A DNA stretch of 64,000 nt from Frankia nepalensis (GCF_016786325.1 NZ_JADWYU010000145.1:1-64000); one strand, 5' to 3'; counted from the first letter of the stretch, positions 1 through 9,226 are shown. Notes: a model not told the origin generated them from the sequence alone. Numbers and translations are program-made.

Positions 1-204
1 CGCGAGTGCCCGCCCCCCCGGGGGCCCGCCCCGGGGGTGGGGGCGCACACTTCGGGGCCGCCACTCACCGGACGGGTGGGCAGGGGCCGGGTGGACGTCG
101 GTGGGTACGGAACTAGGCGGCCCTCAGCAGGCCGGTCCCGTCGCCTCAGGGGCCAGCCTCATGTCCAGCGCGGCCCGCCGACGATCACGACCGAAGGGTG
201 GAGA
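1..204. other. Gene-free left edge with G/C hairpins
   Basis: No gene is recognised here. The first 46 bases are runs of C and G that can pair with each other (for example bases 12-19 with 33-43), which could end transcription arriving from the minus-strand TetR gene that stops at 205. No T-tract is present, so a terminator role is only a guess. Confidence 0.3.
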
Positions 205-951
205 TCAGAGCGGCCGGGTGCCCGGGCCGAAAGCCCGCAGGAACGTGGCCACCGCGCTGCGCGCCACCTTGCGCAGGTCGGCGTCGGGGACGTGCCGCGT
301 GCCCAACCGGGAACGCCCCTCCGTGGGACCCACCAGGAGCGCCTTGAGCTGCTCGGCCGCCTCAACCGGGTCGTCCAGGCTCAACTGGCCCGCCAGCGCC
401 AGGCGCGCCAGGCGGTCGGCCAACGTCTCCGTGACGGTGTCCACCGTCTGGCCCTGGAGCAGATCGAGCAGGTCCGGGGCCTGGGCGATCTCCGCGTACA
501 CCAGCCGCCGCATCGCCGAGGAACGGTCGTCGTTGAAGCACTGCAACAGCCGAAATCCGGTCGTTTCCAACGCGGTCCGCACATCGGGCGCCGGTGCGCG
601 CAGGCCGTCCAGGGCGGCGAGATTCCGGGTGACCGTGCGCTCCGCCTCGGCCGCGATCACCGCGCGCAACAGCCCGAGCTTGTCCCCGAAGTGGTTGTAG
701 ACGGTGTGCTTGGCCGCGCCGGCGGCCGTCGCGATCACCTCGACGCTCGCCGGGCCGTAACCCTCGCGGGCGAACACGTCGAAGGCGGCCTCGAGGATCG
801 CCTGCCGTTTGTCCAGCCGTCCCCGCGGCACCGGGCTCGCGGCCACCTGCTCCCCCTCACGACGCGCCACTCGCCCACCGTAGCGACCACTCAACCGCGC
901 CGAACGGTCCCGGGGGCGGGCCGCCGTGGCGGTCGCCGTCGACGGCGACAT
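205..951 (-). CDS. TetR/AcrR family transcriptional regulator
   Basis: DNA-binding repressor of the TetR type, 248 residues from the chosen ATG. The helix-turn-helix domain lies about 50 residues in (ILEAAFDVFAREGYG, then VIATAAGAAKHTVYNHFGDK, a classic recognition helix ending in YNHFGDK). The ligand-binding domain is an all-helical TetR_C type. The open frame extends upstream to 1137, but the extra residues are low-complexity, so I start at the ATG at 951, about 50 residues before the HTH; no strong Shine-Dalgarno is visible there. The gene faces away from a deleted SDR gene whose promoter carries a good TetR-like operator at 1212-1234, so that lost gene was probably its target. Ligand unknown. 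Confidence 0.88.
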   Translation of the reverse strand: MSPSTATATAARPRDRSARLSGRYGGRVARREGEQVAASPVPRGRLDKRQAILEAAFDVFAREGYGPASVEVIATAAGAAKHTVYNHFGDKLGLLRAVIAAEAERTVTRNLAALDGLRAPAPDVRTALETTGFRLLQCFNDDRSSAMRRLVYAEIAQAPDLLDLLQGQTVDTVTETLADRLARLALAGQLSLDDPVEAAEQLKALLVGPTEGRSRLGTRHVPDADLRKVARSAVATFLRAFGPGTRPL

Positions 952-1201
952 GTCGGCCTGATCATCAGCCACAGCGCGCTCGTCGAGCCTGTCAGCGGCC
1001 GGCTGCGCGAAGCGACCAAGCGGCGGAGCGCGGGCAAGCCGCCTGATCGTCCTGCCGCGGTTCGCGGCGCCCTCGAGGGTTCCGAGGGCTACGCGGCAGG
1101 GGTAGGTCAGTCGCGGACGGCGTCGTGGTCGAGCCATCCAGGGAATCGCGCCGCCGAGCCTTGTCTGCCCGATTTGATCACGATCCGCTGGGGTCGGGCT
1201 G

Positions 1202-1234
1202 TGTTACCCTCCCATTTGAACACTGGTCAAATGG
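1202..1234 (+). promoter_or_regulatory. Promoter -10 plus TetR-like operator
   Basis: Two perfect 8-base arms, CCATTTGA (1212-1219) and TCAAATGG (1227-1234), are separated by 7 bases. The inner part reads TTGA-N7-TCAA, a shape common in TetR operators. A -10-like TTACCCT sits just before it (1204-1210), so a bound dimer would cover the transcription start. The natural candidate regulator is the divergent TetR ending at 205. What lies downstream is only an SDR remnant. Confidence 0.55.
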
Positions 1235-1272
1235 CGGGCGCGGGTCGTCTCACCGCGCAGCGCCAGGAGGGA

Positions 1273-1359
1273 CTGGGCCTGACCGGCAAGATTGTGATCA
1301 TCGCTGGAGCGAGCCGAGAACTTGCCGAAATCGAGAAGGTCGGCGGGTTCAGCAGCTAA
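1273..1359 (+). pseudogene. Short-chain dehydrogenase remnant, internally deleted
   Basis: After a strong ribosome-binding AGGAGG (1265-1270), the frame reads LTGKIVIIAGASRE, the first strand and glycine loop of an SDR Rossmann fold (normally TGASRGIG). It then runs straight into LAEIEKVGGFSS and a TAA stop, which looks like an SDR carboxy terminus. Some 230 residues of the family's usual 250 are absent. The promoter/operator upstream and a hairpin directly after the stop remain, so this looks like one internal deletion and not random homology. No ATG/GTG follows the Shine-Dalgarno at the right spacing, so the original start may also be lost. Confidence 0.6.
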
Positions 1360-1374
1360 CCCCTGGATCAGGGG
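1360..1374 (+). terminator. Hairpin after the SDR remnant
   Basis: CCCCTG (1360-1365), loop GAT, CAGGGG (1369-1374) begins at the base after the TAA stop of the SDR remnant. It is a short perfect stem without a T-tract, as is usual in high-GC actinobacteria. Confidence 0.4.
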
Positions 1375-1539
1375 ACGGTCAACGCCGCGAACGCGGATTG
1401 ACCCTCATTCGTAGTGCGACGTTGATGCCGCACACCAGCCGGTTTCCGAATAACCCCACGTCGTTAATCCCAAGCCCATCCACGCAGCCCCTGCGCGCGG
1501 CTGATTCAGCCGTGCGCAAACACCATGACAAGAGGAGCT

Positions 1540-2841
1540 ATGCGGAACAAAAGCGTTCCACTCGGCCGTTCGAGGCGAAAGCCGGCACCACGACATTCGC
1601 TGAGCATGCTCTTAGCCGTGCCGTTGACCCTGCTTCTCTTCGTCGCCGCGTGTGGGTCCGACGCCGGCGCCGGCGACACGCCTGCCAGCGGAAGCCCGAG
1701 CATCGGCGCGGACCCGCTGGGTCCGCTGGACCAGGCGACGGGCGAGCCGGTCAAGATCGGCGTCGTCTCGGACGGCAAGTCCGCCGCTGTCGACAACTCG
1801 GTCCAGTTCGCCGTGGCGGAGGCGACCGCCAGGTACTTCAACGAGCACAAGGGCGGCATCGGCGGCCGGCCCATCGAAATCGTCAGCTGTGAGACCCAGT
1901 CCGATCCCGCCAGGGGCGCCGACTGCGGCAACCAGATGATCGAGAAGGATGTCGTCGCCGTAGCCGTCGGCGAGTCCTCCGTCACGGAAAGCGTCTGGAA
2001 GCCACTGTCCGACGCCGGCATCCCAACGATGATCTTCGGTGCCGGCAACCCGGCCATCCTGGCCGACGACACGTCCTACATCCTGGGCGACCCCAGCTTC
2101 ACGACCCTGCAACTGCCGATCAGCCTCGCCAAGGACAAGGGCGTCGACAAGGTCGCCTCCATCGTGATCGACGTGCCGAACGCGCTCGAGGTCGCGCAGC
2201 GGGTCGCACCAGGACGCTACAAAGACAACGGCCTCGAATACCAGCTCGTCACGGTCCCGCCGGGCACCGCCGACATGACCCCGCAGATGAAGACGGTGCT
2301 CGACGGCGGCGCCGGCCTCGTCTTCGTGGTCGGGAACGACGCCTTCTGCATCAGCGCCTTCGACGGCCTCAAGGCCGTCGGCTACGACGGCACCATCAGC
2401 GCGATCTCGCAGTGCCTCAGTGACGCGACCCGCGAGGCCGTCTCCGCCGAGGTGCTCGACGGGATGGTCATCGGGGCCAGCGTGCCAGTCGGCGGAGACG
2501 AGCCTTCCACCACGCTCTACAACACCGTGCTCGACACCTACGGTGACGACATCGACCAGGCCGCCCCCGCCGGCCGCGGCATGTTCGTCGTCCTCGGCGG
2601 CCTCGTGGCATCGCTCGACAACATCACCGGGGACATCACCCCGGCGACCGTCAACGCCACTATCAAGGCGATGCCGGAGATCGACCTACCCGGTGCCGCC
2701 GGCCTGAAGTTCCGCTGCAACGGCAAGGCGTACCCGAAGTCACCGGCGGTCTGTGTCCGGGGCGGCCTGACCGCGACCCTGGACAACAAGGGCAACCCCA
2801 CCGCCTTCGACGTGACCGGCTCCAGCCCGATCCCGGACTGA
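1540..2841 (+). CDS. ABC transporter substrate-binding lipoprotein, LivK type
   Basis: Extracytoplasmic binding protein of the branched-chain amino acid/amide type (Peripla_BP_6 fold), 433 residues. I chose the ATG at 1540 because AGAGGAG lies 3-9 bases upstream; an ATG at 1525 has no such site. A basic, Arg/Lys-rich leader precedes a hydrophobic stretch and the lipobox FVAAC, so the mature protein is a lipid-anchored Cys protein. The mature part carries two alternating alpha/beta lobes (PVKIGVVSDGKSAAV near the start of lobe 1, VASIVIDVPNALEV at the start of lobe 2). No permease or ATPase genes lie nearby, so it is an orphan binding protein and its ligand cannot be read from context. Confidence 0.9.
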   Translation: MRNKSVPLGRSRRKPAPRHSLSMLLAVPLTLLLFVAACGSDAGAGDTPASGSPSIGADPLGPLDQATGEPVKIGVVSDGKSAAVDNSVQFAVAEATARYFNEHKGGIGGRPIEIVSCETQSDPARGADCGNQMIEKDVVAVAVGESSVTESVWKPLSDAGIPTMIFGAGNPAILADDTSYILGDPSFTTLQLPISLAKDKGVDKVASIVIDVPNALEVAQRVAPGRYKDNGLEYQLVTVPPGTADMTPQMKTVLDGGAGLVFVVGNDAFCISAFDGLKAVGYDGTISAISQCLSDATREAVSAEVLDGMVIGASVPVGGDEPSTTLYNTVLDTYGDDIDQAAPAGRGMFVVLGGLVASLDNITGDITPATVNATIKAMPEIDLPGAAGLKFRCNGKAYPKSPAVCVRGGLTATLDNKGNPTAFDVTGSSPIPD

Positions 2842-2893
2842 CCCGATCCCGGACTGACAGGACGCCGCCCCAACTGCGCGCCGACGGTCGACA

Positions 2894-2943
2894 GCCGGTT
2901 CGGCTGCTCCGGTAGATGTCACGATCGGAGCAGCCGAACCGGC
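2894..2943. terminator. Strong bidirectional hairpin terminator
   Basis: Perfect 18-base arms at 2894-2911 and 2926-2943, with a 14-base loop, lie between two convergent genes (binding protein ending 2841, flavoprotein ending 3023). The stem is uninterrupted and lacks a T-tract. Its position and symmetry suit termination in both directions. Confidence 0.75.
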
Positions 2944-3022
2944 ACCGGCACATCACCTGTGGGCTCCTACCCACCGTCTCCCTGGCCCCGCCCGCTGCCG
3001 CCGGCCCGGGGTGAAGTACCGC

Positions 3023-5725
3023 TCACTCGTGCCGTGACGAGTGCGCGGTGTGCTGCTCGGTGAGGAGCTGCGCCCGGCGCCGCATGTCGCGCGGGGAGCG
3101 GCGGCGGTCGAGCCGGGTCTGCAGAAGCGACCGGGCGATCTCGGGCCGGTTGGCCTGGATGGCGCAGTAGATCGTGGTGTCCTCGACGATCTCGCGCTGC
3201 GCGGCGCTGCCCCCGAGCCGCTCGACGCCGGGCAGCGCGAGCAGCGCGTCGGTGGCCCGGTCGGGATCACCGTGCACGAGGTGCATCAGGGCGTCGGCCA
3301 GCGGCGCCACGGTGTCGGTGAACACCGCGCTGGTCCGGGCGGCCGCGGACCGGCGCAGTTGCGCGAGCCGGCGGCAGTCCCCCGCGGCGGCCAGCGCGAC
3401 CGCCGAGTGCAGCCCGACGAAGGGCGTCGGCGGATCGACGAGCAACGCGGCGGGAACCGTCTCCAGCACCGGTCCGAGTTCCACCGACGTCCAGGCGCCG
3501 GCCGCGACGCCGCGCCACAGCAGCGACGCCGAGTCGATCAGCGCGCGGACGCCGGAGACGGCCGGCGGCGAGAGCTGGGCCGAGAAACGCGCCCGGGCCG
3601 CGTTGTCGTCACCGAGCGCGAGTTCGTGCAGGGCCGCGTGCCAGGCGAAGTGCGCCCGCTGCGACGAGTCAGACCCCGACGTCGAGATCCAGGCGTCCAA
3701 CCAGGCCAGCCCGGCCTCGTGGTCACCGGTCTCGTAGTGGACGTGGGTCTTCGCGTGGACGGCGTGACCGGCGGTCGGTTCGACGGCCAGCGCCAGCGCG
3801 GCGAGTTCGGCCGCCTCGTCCCAGTTCTCCTGCTCCTGGCGGGTGAAGGCGAGCAGCCCCCGGTACCACCAGTCGTCGCGGTAGACGGCCGCCAGTCCTT
3901 CGACCAGGGCCCAGGCCTCGGCCGGGATCTCCGTCGCGCCGCTGAACGCGATCGTCGGCACGGCGATGCTGACGGCCAGGGCGTCTTCCGGGTACGCCTG
4001 GATGTAGCTCAGCAGGGCCGCGGCCGAACCGGCCCCCGGCTCGCGGATGCGGGCGGCGACGACCTCGATGAAGCGCCGCTCGCGCTCGTCGGCCCGGCCG
4101 GCGTGGCGTTGCGCGTCCCGCAGCGCCGTCTCCACGTCGACGTCGGCGCCCCACTCGGCACCGAGCAGCGCCAGCACCGCCTGCCCGAGGGCGAACTGGG
4201 GGTCGGCCGCGACCGCCTCGGCCACCAGCGTCTCGGCTCCGGACCGCACCCGCAGGATCCGTCCGAGCCCGGCGACGTAGCGATCGGCGGCCGCCGGGCT
4301 GGCGGTCAGCGGCAGGCCATAGGGGTCGCGCACCCGCTGGACGGTGCGTGGCCCGGGCAGGGCGGCCAGGACGGCGCGCGCGAGCGCGGCCGCCTGGCCG
4401 CGGATCTCGGGCATCGCCGTGCTCTCCCACAGCTCCCCCCGGCGGGGCGGCCCGATGGCCCAGATCGCGGGCCGGGGGCCGTCGGCCGGGACCAGCCGCC
4501 CGTTCTCGGTGGCGAAGCCCAGGTCCAGGCTGTCCGGGGTCGCGAGGCCCGAGGCGAGCAGGTTCATGACCAGGGGGTCATGGCTGGTCCGCACGCCGGC
4601 GCCCGCGCCGGTGCAGTTGATCACGGCCGCGGCGAGTACCCGGGAGCCGTCGCTCAGCGAGACCTCGACGCCGGCCGCGGTGTCCCGGGCGTCGACGACC
4701 CGCGCGGCGTGCGTGACCAGCGATCCCTCGGCGCGGCGCTGCTCCAGCCAGGCGTGGATGGCCGGGTCGACGCGGTGGCGGACCTGGTCCCAGCGCCGCA
4801 TCGTCGTGGCGACGAAGGTGGAACGGGCGGCGGCGTCCAGGCGTGACCACAGCTCGGCCGTCACCGGGCGCATCGCGTCCACGGCCCGCCGCCAGTCGCC
4901 ACCGGCCGCGCGGATGTGATCGAAGACAAGCCGGCGGGCCTGGGCGAGGCTGACCGGCCCGTCGGGCAGCCGTGGGGCGGCGAGCGGCGGCGCCGGGTCC
5001 AGCGCGTGGGGCAGCGGAAGCAGCCCGTGCCGCGAGGTCACGTGCAGGCGCACGCCGGCCCGGCTCCAGCGCTGGGCCATGTCGGCCATGGTCAGGCCCG
5101 AGCCGACGAGCAGCACCTCGCCGCCGGCCGGGACGCGAGGCTGGGCATCCGCCCGCCACGGATCACCGACGAACCGCGGCGACCGGGCGAGCGCCGGCGG
5201 AGCCCACGACGTCGTCGCGGCGCCGTGCCCGATCGCCAGGACGACGGCGTCGACCGGATGGCTGGTCCCGTCGTCGAGCGTCAGCCGCAGCCGGCTGCCG
5301 TGCCGGCGGACGCCCGTCGCGCGGGCCCGCACCTGCTCGCAGCGCACCCGCGTCGCGGCGCGCAGCGTCTCCTCCAGCGTGTGGCGGAGGTAGTCGGCAT
5401 AGAACTGGCGGGGCGCGAAACCACTGAAAGGAAAGTCGACCGCGACGTGCCGGCGAAGCCAGCGCAGGAAGTGCTGCGGGTCATCGTCGAATGCGCTCAT
5501 CTTCGCGGCCGGGACATTGAGCCGGTGCCGCGGATCCCGGGTCCGATAAGCCAGGCCCTCACCGAGGTCGTCCGGCTCGACGAGCAATATCGTGAACCTT
5601 CGGCCGGTAACCGCCGCGGTTCTTGCCAGCTGGGTGGCCGCGAGGCAACCGCTGGCCCCACCACCCACTACCGCGACGACCACCGGCGCGTTCATCGGGA
5701 CCGTCGACAGGATGTGTGCGGACAC
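3023..5725 (-). CDS. FAD/NAD(P)-binding protein fused to TPR (TTC38-like) domain
   Basis: 900-residue fusion. Residues about 12-470 form a flavin-dependent oxidoreductase-like domain of the FAD-NAD(P)-binding (NAD_binding_9/YdhS-like) type: VVAVVGGGASGCLAATQL is the dinucleotide-binding loop, followed by GEGLAYRTRDPRHRLNVPA and a second Rossmann loop (GGEVLLVGSGLTMADMA). From about residue 480 to the end it is helical with TPR-like repeats. Signatures such as AFTRQEQENWDEAAELA, HAVHAKTHVHYETGDHEAGL and HFAWHAALHELALGD are those of the TTC38-like family. The start is a GTG at 5725; an ATG ten codons later is possible. It is transcribed alone, convergent with the LivK-type gene. Substrate unknown; the fusion suggests flavin chemistry tethered to a protein-binding scaffold. 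Confidence 0.85.
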   Translation of the reverse strand: MSAHILSTVPMNAPVVVAVVGGGASGCLAATQLARTAAVTGRRFTILLVEPDDLGEGLAYRTRDPRHRLNVPAAKMSAFDDDPQHFLRWLRRHVAVDFPFSGFAPRQFYADYLRHTLEETLRAATRVRCEQVRARATGVRRHGSRLRLTLDDGTSHPVDAVVLAIGHGAATTSWAPPALARSPRFVGDPWRADAQPRVPAGGEVLLVGSGLTMADMAQRWSRAGVRLHVTSRHGLLPLPHALDPAPPLAAPRLPDGPVSLAQARRLVFDHIRAAGGDWRRAVDAMRPVTAELWSRLDAAARSTFVATTMRRWDQVRHRVDPAIHAWLEQRRAEGSLVTHAARVVDARDTAAGVEVSLSDGSRVLAAAVINCTGAGAGVRTSHDPLVMNLLASGLATPDSLDLGFATENGRLVPADGPRPAIWAIGPPRRGELWESTAMPEIRGQAAALARAVLAALPGPRTVQRVRDPYGLPLTASPAAADRYVAGLGRILRVRSGAETLVAEAVAADPQFALGQAVLALLGAEWGADVDVETALRDAQRHAGRADERERRFIEVVAARIREPGAGSAAALLSYIQAYPEDALAVSIAVPTIAFSGATEIPAEAWALVEGLAAVYRDDWWYRGLLAFTRQEQENWDEAAELAALALAVEPTAGHAVHAKTHVHYETGDHEAGLAWLDAWISTSGSDSSQRAHFAWHAALHELALGDDNAARARFSAQLSPPAVSGVRALIDSASLLWRGVAAGAWTSVELGPVLETVPAALLVDPPTPFVGLHSAVALAAAGDCRRLAQLRRSAAARTSAVFTDTVAPLADALMHLVHGDPDRATDALLALPGVERLGGSAAQREIVEDTTIYCAIQANRPEIARSLLQTRLDRRRSPRDMRRRAQLLTEQHTAHSSRHE

Positions 5726-5888
5726 CTGGGCATCGAAAGATCTCCTTCCCGTCCATTCCGATCAGTACCAGGCTAAGCCCAGGCAGGGGCAATCCGTGGC
5801 CCAGATCGACAAACCGACAACCCGTTGATGTGGCCGCGAGGCCCATCCGCGACCAGCGCCCGCCGACCAGGAACCCGGCCAGGCTCAC

Positions 5889-5987
5889 CTAGCCCGGCGG
5901 GGTGTAGGCCGCGCGGTCGGCCTCGACCAACACCTCCAACGGGCGAGGTGTCACGCCGGTGAGCGAGTGGATCTCATCGGTCACCTG
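5889..5987 (-). pseudogene. C-terminal remnant of NmrA-like NAD(P)-binding protein
   Basis: The minus strand encodes VTDEIHSLTGVTPRPLEV followed by LVEADRAAYTPPG and a TAG stop at 5889-5891. That pattern (helix, LTG, PRPL, short helix) is typical of the last 30 residues of NmrA/NAD(P)H-binding proteins. The frame is closed by a stop about 11 codons further upstream, so only the tail survives. The call rests on pattern memory, not alignment. Confidence 0.4.
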
Positions 5988-6242
5988 GGTGTGTCGTTCT
6001 GATCGGCATCGGCCTGCCTATCCTCGTCGAGGGCGGCGCATTCGGCCCATAGCTCCCCATCACGGAACGCGGCGGGTGGGCGGCGGCCCTGGCGCGCGGC
6101 AACCATGGGCCGCGCGACCGTAGGCCCGAGCCCTTCCCGGGCCAACCACTCCCGGGCCGACCACCGCGACGGCGCACCGCCGCGACCAGGGTCTCGGCGC
6201 CGCGGAGAACATGATCGAGTATCCGATCGAAGGAGAGCCTCG

Positions 6243-7169
6243 TTGAGCGGAACCACCCTCGTCAGCCTGGCGCTGGCGCTTGCCGCGGTGGCGGTCGCCT
6301 ACGGCGCGGTGCTCTGCGCGCAACCGGCCGCGCGTAGGTTCCAAGGCTGGTCCACGCGCGGACGACTGCCACTCTGGCTGACGAGCCCGGCGTCGCGTGG
6401 CCTGCTCGTCCTCGCCGCGGGCATGGCGGCGGCGTTCACGCTGACCGCGATCTTTCTGCAGATCCTGGACGAGGTGCATGACGACGACGACCTCACTGCC
6501 GTCGACCGGCCAACCGTCGCGTGGATAGCCCACCGGCGCACCGACACGGTCGAGACCGTCGTCCTGCGCGTCACCGACATCGGCGGCCAGGCCCTCCTCG
6601 TCGCCGTTCTCGCCGTGGCGGCATCCGCCGTCGCGTTGCGGCTGCGGTCCTGGCGCCCGGTCGTACTCGCCGTCGTCGCCAGCACCGGCGGGACACTGCT
6701 CGTCTCCGGCATCAAGAATCTGATCGGCCGTGACCGGCCCGACCCGATGTACCAGGTCGTGGCCCAGACAGGACACTCGTTCCCGTCCGGGCACACGACC
6801 AGTGCGCTCGTCGTTCTCGGAACGGTGGCCTGGCTGGCATCGATGGCTACGGCCAACTGGACGCTGCGGGCCACCGCCTGGGTGACCGCCGGCGTCCTCG
6901 CCGTCGCGGTAGGCCTGTCACGCGTGTACCTCGGCGTCCACTACCCGAGCGACGTCCTGGCCGGCTGGGTACTCGGCGCCTGCTGGCTGGTGACCGTCGC
7001 GCTGGCCGCCCGACTGCCCACAACCGCGCTCCCCCTCCTCGCAAGCGGCCCATCCGTACGGAAGTGGGTTGCCGATACCGGGCTTCGCCCCCTGGCCACC
7101 TTCACCGTCACCGCGCTTGGCGGCCTGACGCTGATCTTCGGCGCGGTCAGCGTGGCGACCTTCACCTGA
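6243..7169 (+). CDS. PAP2 superfamily membrane phosphatase
   Basis: Membrane phosphatase of the type 2 phosphatidic acid phosphatase family, 308 residues. The start is a TTG at 6243, preceded by AGGAGA (6231-6236) at a 6-base spacing; upstream sequence in the same frame is not protein-like. About six membrane helices are predicted. The three catalytic motifs are present: KNLIGRDRP (KxxxxxxRP), PSGHTTS (PSGH) and SRVYLGVHYPSDVLAG (SRxxxxxHxxxD). Active sites of this family face the outside, and they act on undecaprenyl pyrophosphate or lipid phosphates. It stands alone between a decayed gene and a convergent binding-protein gene, so the substrate is open. Confidence 0.92.
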   Translation: MSGTTLVSLALALAAVAVAYGAVLCAQPAARRFQGWSTRGRLPLWLTSPASRGLLVLAAGMAAAFTLTAIFLQILDEVHDDDDLTAVDRPTVAWIAHRRTDTVETVVLRVTDIGGQALLVAVLAVAASAVALRLRSWRPVVLAVVASTGGTLLVSGIKNLIGRDRPDPMYQVVAQTGHSFPSGHTTSALVVLGTVAWLASMATANWTLRATAWVTAGVLAVAVGLSRVYLGVHYPSDVLAGWVLGACWLVTVALAARLPTTALPLLASGPSVRKWVADTGLRPLATFTVTALGGLTLIFGAVSVATFT

Positions 7170-7269
7170 CCGCGCCGGTACCCACGCCGGGGTCCAGCCG
7201 GAAGAACATCGCGTCGACGCCACGGAACGGCTCGCGCCTCGGGGCTGGCTCGGGCGGCAGGCGACGGGA

Positions 7270-8655
7270 CTACTGGTTCAGCCGGTGGCCGCACCAGCGG
7301 TTGGGGTTCTCGGGAGTGGCGTTCGGGTTCGGGACGACGTCGTAACGGTCGCCGGTCGCGTTGATCTTCATGAAGGTGTAGCAGAGATTGACCTGGCCGA
7401 AGTCCCTGGTCAGGTCGACGGGTCCCGGCAGCAGGCCGCCGGCATCGTAGGTGCTGGCCCGCAGGGTGTCGATGAACGAGTCGCGGGTCGGGCAGGTACC
7501 GGCCTTGTCCAGCCCGTAGAGAAACAGGTCGGTGTCGATGTAGGCGACCAGGGCAAGCTGCTGGTCGGGCGGCAGGAGCTCGGGCGCGTAGTACTGCATC
7601 GCGCGCAGGTAGGCCTGGTGGGCCGGGCCGCCGAACTCGAACGGGACGTAACTGGTGGCCACGCTCAGGCCGCTGAGCGCGCTGCCGTACTGGGTGAGCA
7701 GGCCCTTGTCGTACCCGTTGGCCGCGAAAACGACCTTCACCGGGGCGCCGGCCGCCTTCACGCCTCGCACGATCTCGGCGAGGGCGGAGCCGTTGGTGGT
7801 GGTGATCACCACGTCGACATTCGCCTGGTCCAGCTTCTCGCCCAGCTGGACCGGGTCGGTGATGGTCGGGTTGAAGACGAAGCGGTTGGGCACCGTCGGG
7901 ATGCCCACCGACGCGAGGCTGCTGGTGATCCTCGTCGCGACGTCGTGATCGACCGGGCTGACATCATTTTCGATCACCGCCGCCCGGGTGCCGCCCTGCG
8001 CCTCTATGTACTCGCCGTACGTCGAGACCGACGGTCCGTCGGTGAACTGGTACGCGTACGCGAACATGTTGCGGTATTGCGGGTCGGCCCAGAACTGTTC
8101 CGCCGGGACGCCGGCCACCGGGATGTTGTGTTCTCGCAGGTACTCGGCTCCGGTGGCCGCGCTGATCGACGCCTCGAGGATGCCGAACACGTTCTCGTTC
8201 TCGACCAGGTCGCGGACGGCTTCCAGGTTCTGGGTGGGCGAACTGCCGTCGTCCCGCCAGGAATAGACAAGTTTGCGGCCATGGATCCCGCCGGCCGCGT
8301 TTGCCTGCTCGATCCGCGCGATGAACCCGCTCCGGGCGGCGGCCAGCGCGGAGGCGCCCGCACCGGAGTCCGGGTAGACGAAACCAAGCCGGATCTCACC
8401 GGCGCTGTATCCGGGCGTGTCGCAGCCGTCGGCGCCGGGGTCACTGCTCGCCTGATCGGTCGATGCCGAACAGGCCGTGGCGAGCACCGCGACCAGAGCG
8501 ACGAGTAACCGGGGCAGTCTCGGCGGCTCGAACCCGAGCCGGTTCCGTGGGAGGCCCGCGACGCTCCAGCGGGGGCGCGGCGCGCGGCGCTCCGGTGACC
8601 GCCGCGAGCCGGATAAGGACGCGTCGGCAGTCCGGGACTCTGTCTCACCGAGCAT
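7270..8655 (-). CDS. ABC transporter substrate-binding lipoprotein, LivK type
   Basis: Second orphan LivK-type binding protein, about 461 residues. The ATG at 8655 is chosen because GGAAGG lies 7 bases upstream; an in-frame ATG at 8670 would place that site inside the gene. After an unusually long basic leader (about 45 residues) comes a hydrophobic segment and the lipobox LATAC. The mature domain has the Peripla_BP_6 pattern: IRLGFVYPDSGAGAS, then a first lobe ending at VPAEQFWADPQ, and ARVRVV-like lobe 2 strands (RAAVIENDVS, VDVVITTTNGSA). It is convergent with the PAP2 gene and has no transporter partners nearby. It resembles the gene at 1540 only at fold level. Confidence 0.88.
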   Translation of the reverse strand: MLGETESRTADASLSGSRRSPERRAPRPRWSVAGLPRNRLGFEPPRLPRLLVALVAVLATACSASTDQASSDPGADGCDTPGYSAGEIRLGFVYPDSGAGASALAAARSGFIARIEQANAAGGIHGRKLVYSWRDDGSSPTQNLEAVRDLVENENVFGILEASISAATGAEYLREHNIPVAGVPAEQFWADPQYRNMFAYAYQFTDGPSVSTYGEYIEAQGGTRAAVIENDVSPVDHDVATRITSSLASVGIPTVPNRFVFNPTITDPVQLGEKLDQANVDVVITTTNGSALAEIVRGVKAAGAPVKVVFAANGYDKGLLTQYGSALSGLSVATSYVPFEFGGPAHQAYLRAMQYYAPELLPPDQQLALVAYIDTDLFLYGLDKAGTCPTRDSFIDTLRASTYDAGGLLPGPVDLTRDFGQVNLCYTFMKINATGDRYDVVPNPNATPENPNRWCGHRLNQ

Positions 8656-9226
8656 TTTCTTGCCTTCCATGTGAAACCGGTAAACCCTCCGGCGCTGAAC
8701 CGGGCCGCGCGGACGCGGACGCCGACACCGGGGCCCAGATGTGCCGTGGCGGTGTCGGCGAGCCGGAACATGCCCCCCATCAGGTGGTGCGCCTCCGGTC
8801 TGCGCGATGCCCGCACCCTAGACATGCCGCGCGTCACATACTAGATCCGGGTTCTCTTTCTCTGGACTCGAGGAGCACTCCGGCCGCCGGAGGCAGCACC
8901 CCTTGCCGTGCCCAGTAGCTCGAAGGTGTAGAACATAGTTTCAGCATGGATGGGTTCGGCGCGCGTCCCCGGTCTGGAGGCAGTGGACGGCCGTGGTAGC
9001 ACGGGTGGCGCGGGTGGCGAAATCGATGAGCCAGGTGGCGGCGCCGGTGACACAGGTGACGTCGGGTCCTCGGCGCGGCGGACCGGGCGGATTCGGATAC
9101 CGCTGTCCGGCCGACAGCACGGCTCCGTTTCGTCCTCGCCGCCGGACAGCTGTGGGTGGCGATGGTGGCGAGCGGGGCCGAACAGGAGAGTTCAGCGGCG
9201 GTCCTGGTGACCGGCGGGCGGCCCGG
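8656..9226. other. Gene-free stretch
   Basis: 571 bases between the start of the LivK-type gene and the end of the LysR gene. Open frames exist on both strands but none has a recognisable domain, good start signals or normal residue composition. The promoter of the minus-strand binding-protein gene must lie near its left end. Nothing else could be identified. Confidence 0.5.

Noticed and set aside
37-1359. A 440-residue plus-strand reading frame at the left edge
   Set aside because: It is antisense to the TetR gene, Arg/Pro-rich and without domains; only its last 29 codons (SDR remnant) look real.
8950-9210. Possible small gene between LivK-type and LysR genes
   Set aside because: Gly/Arg-rich frame without a domain, Shine-Dalgarno or plausible partner.
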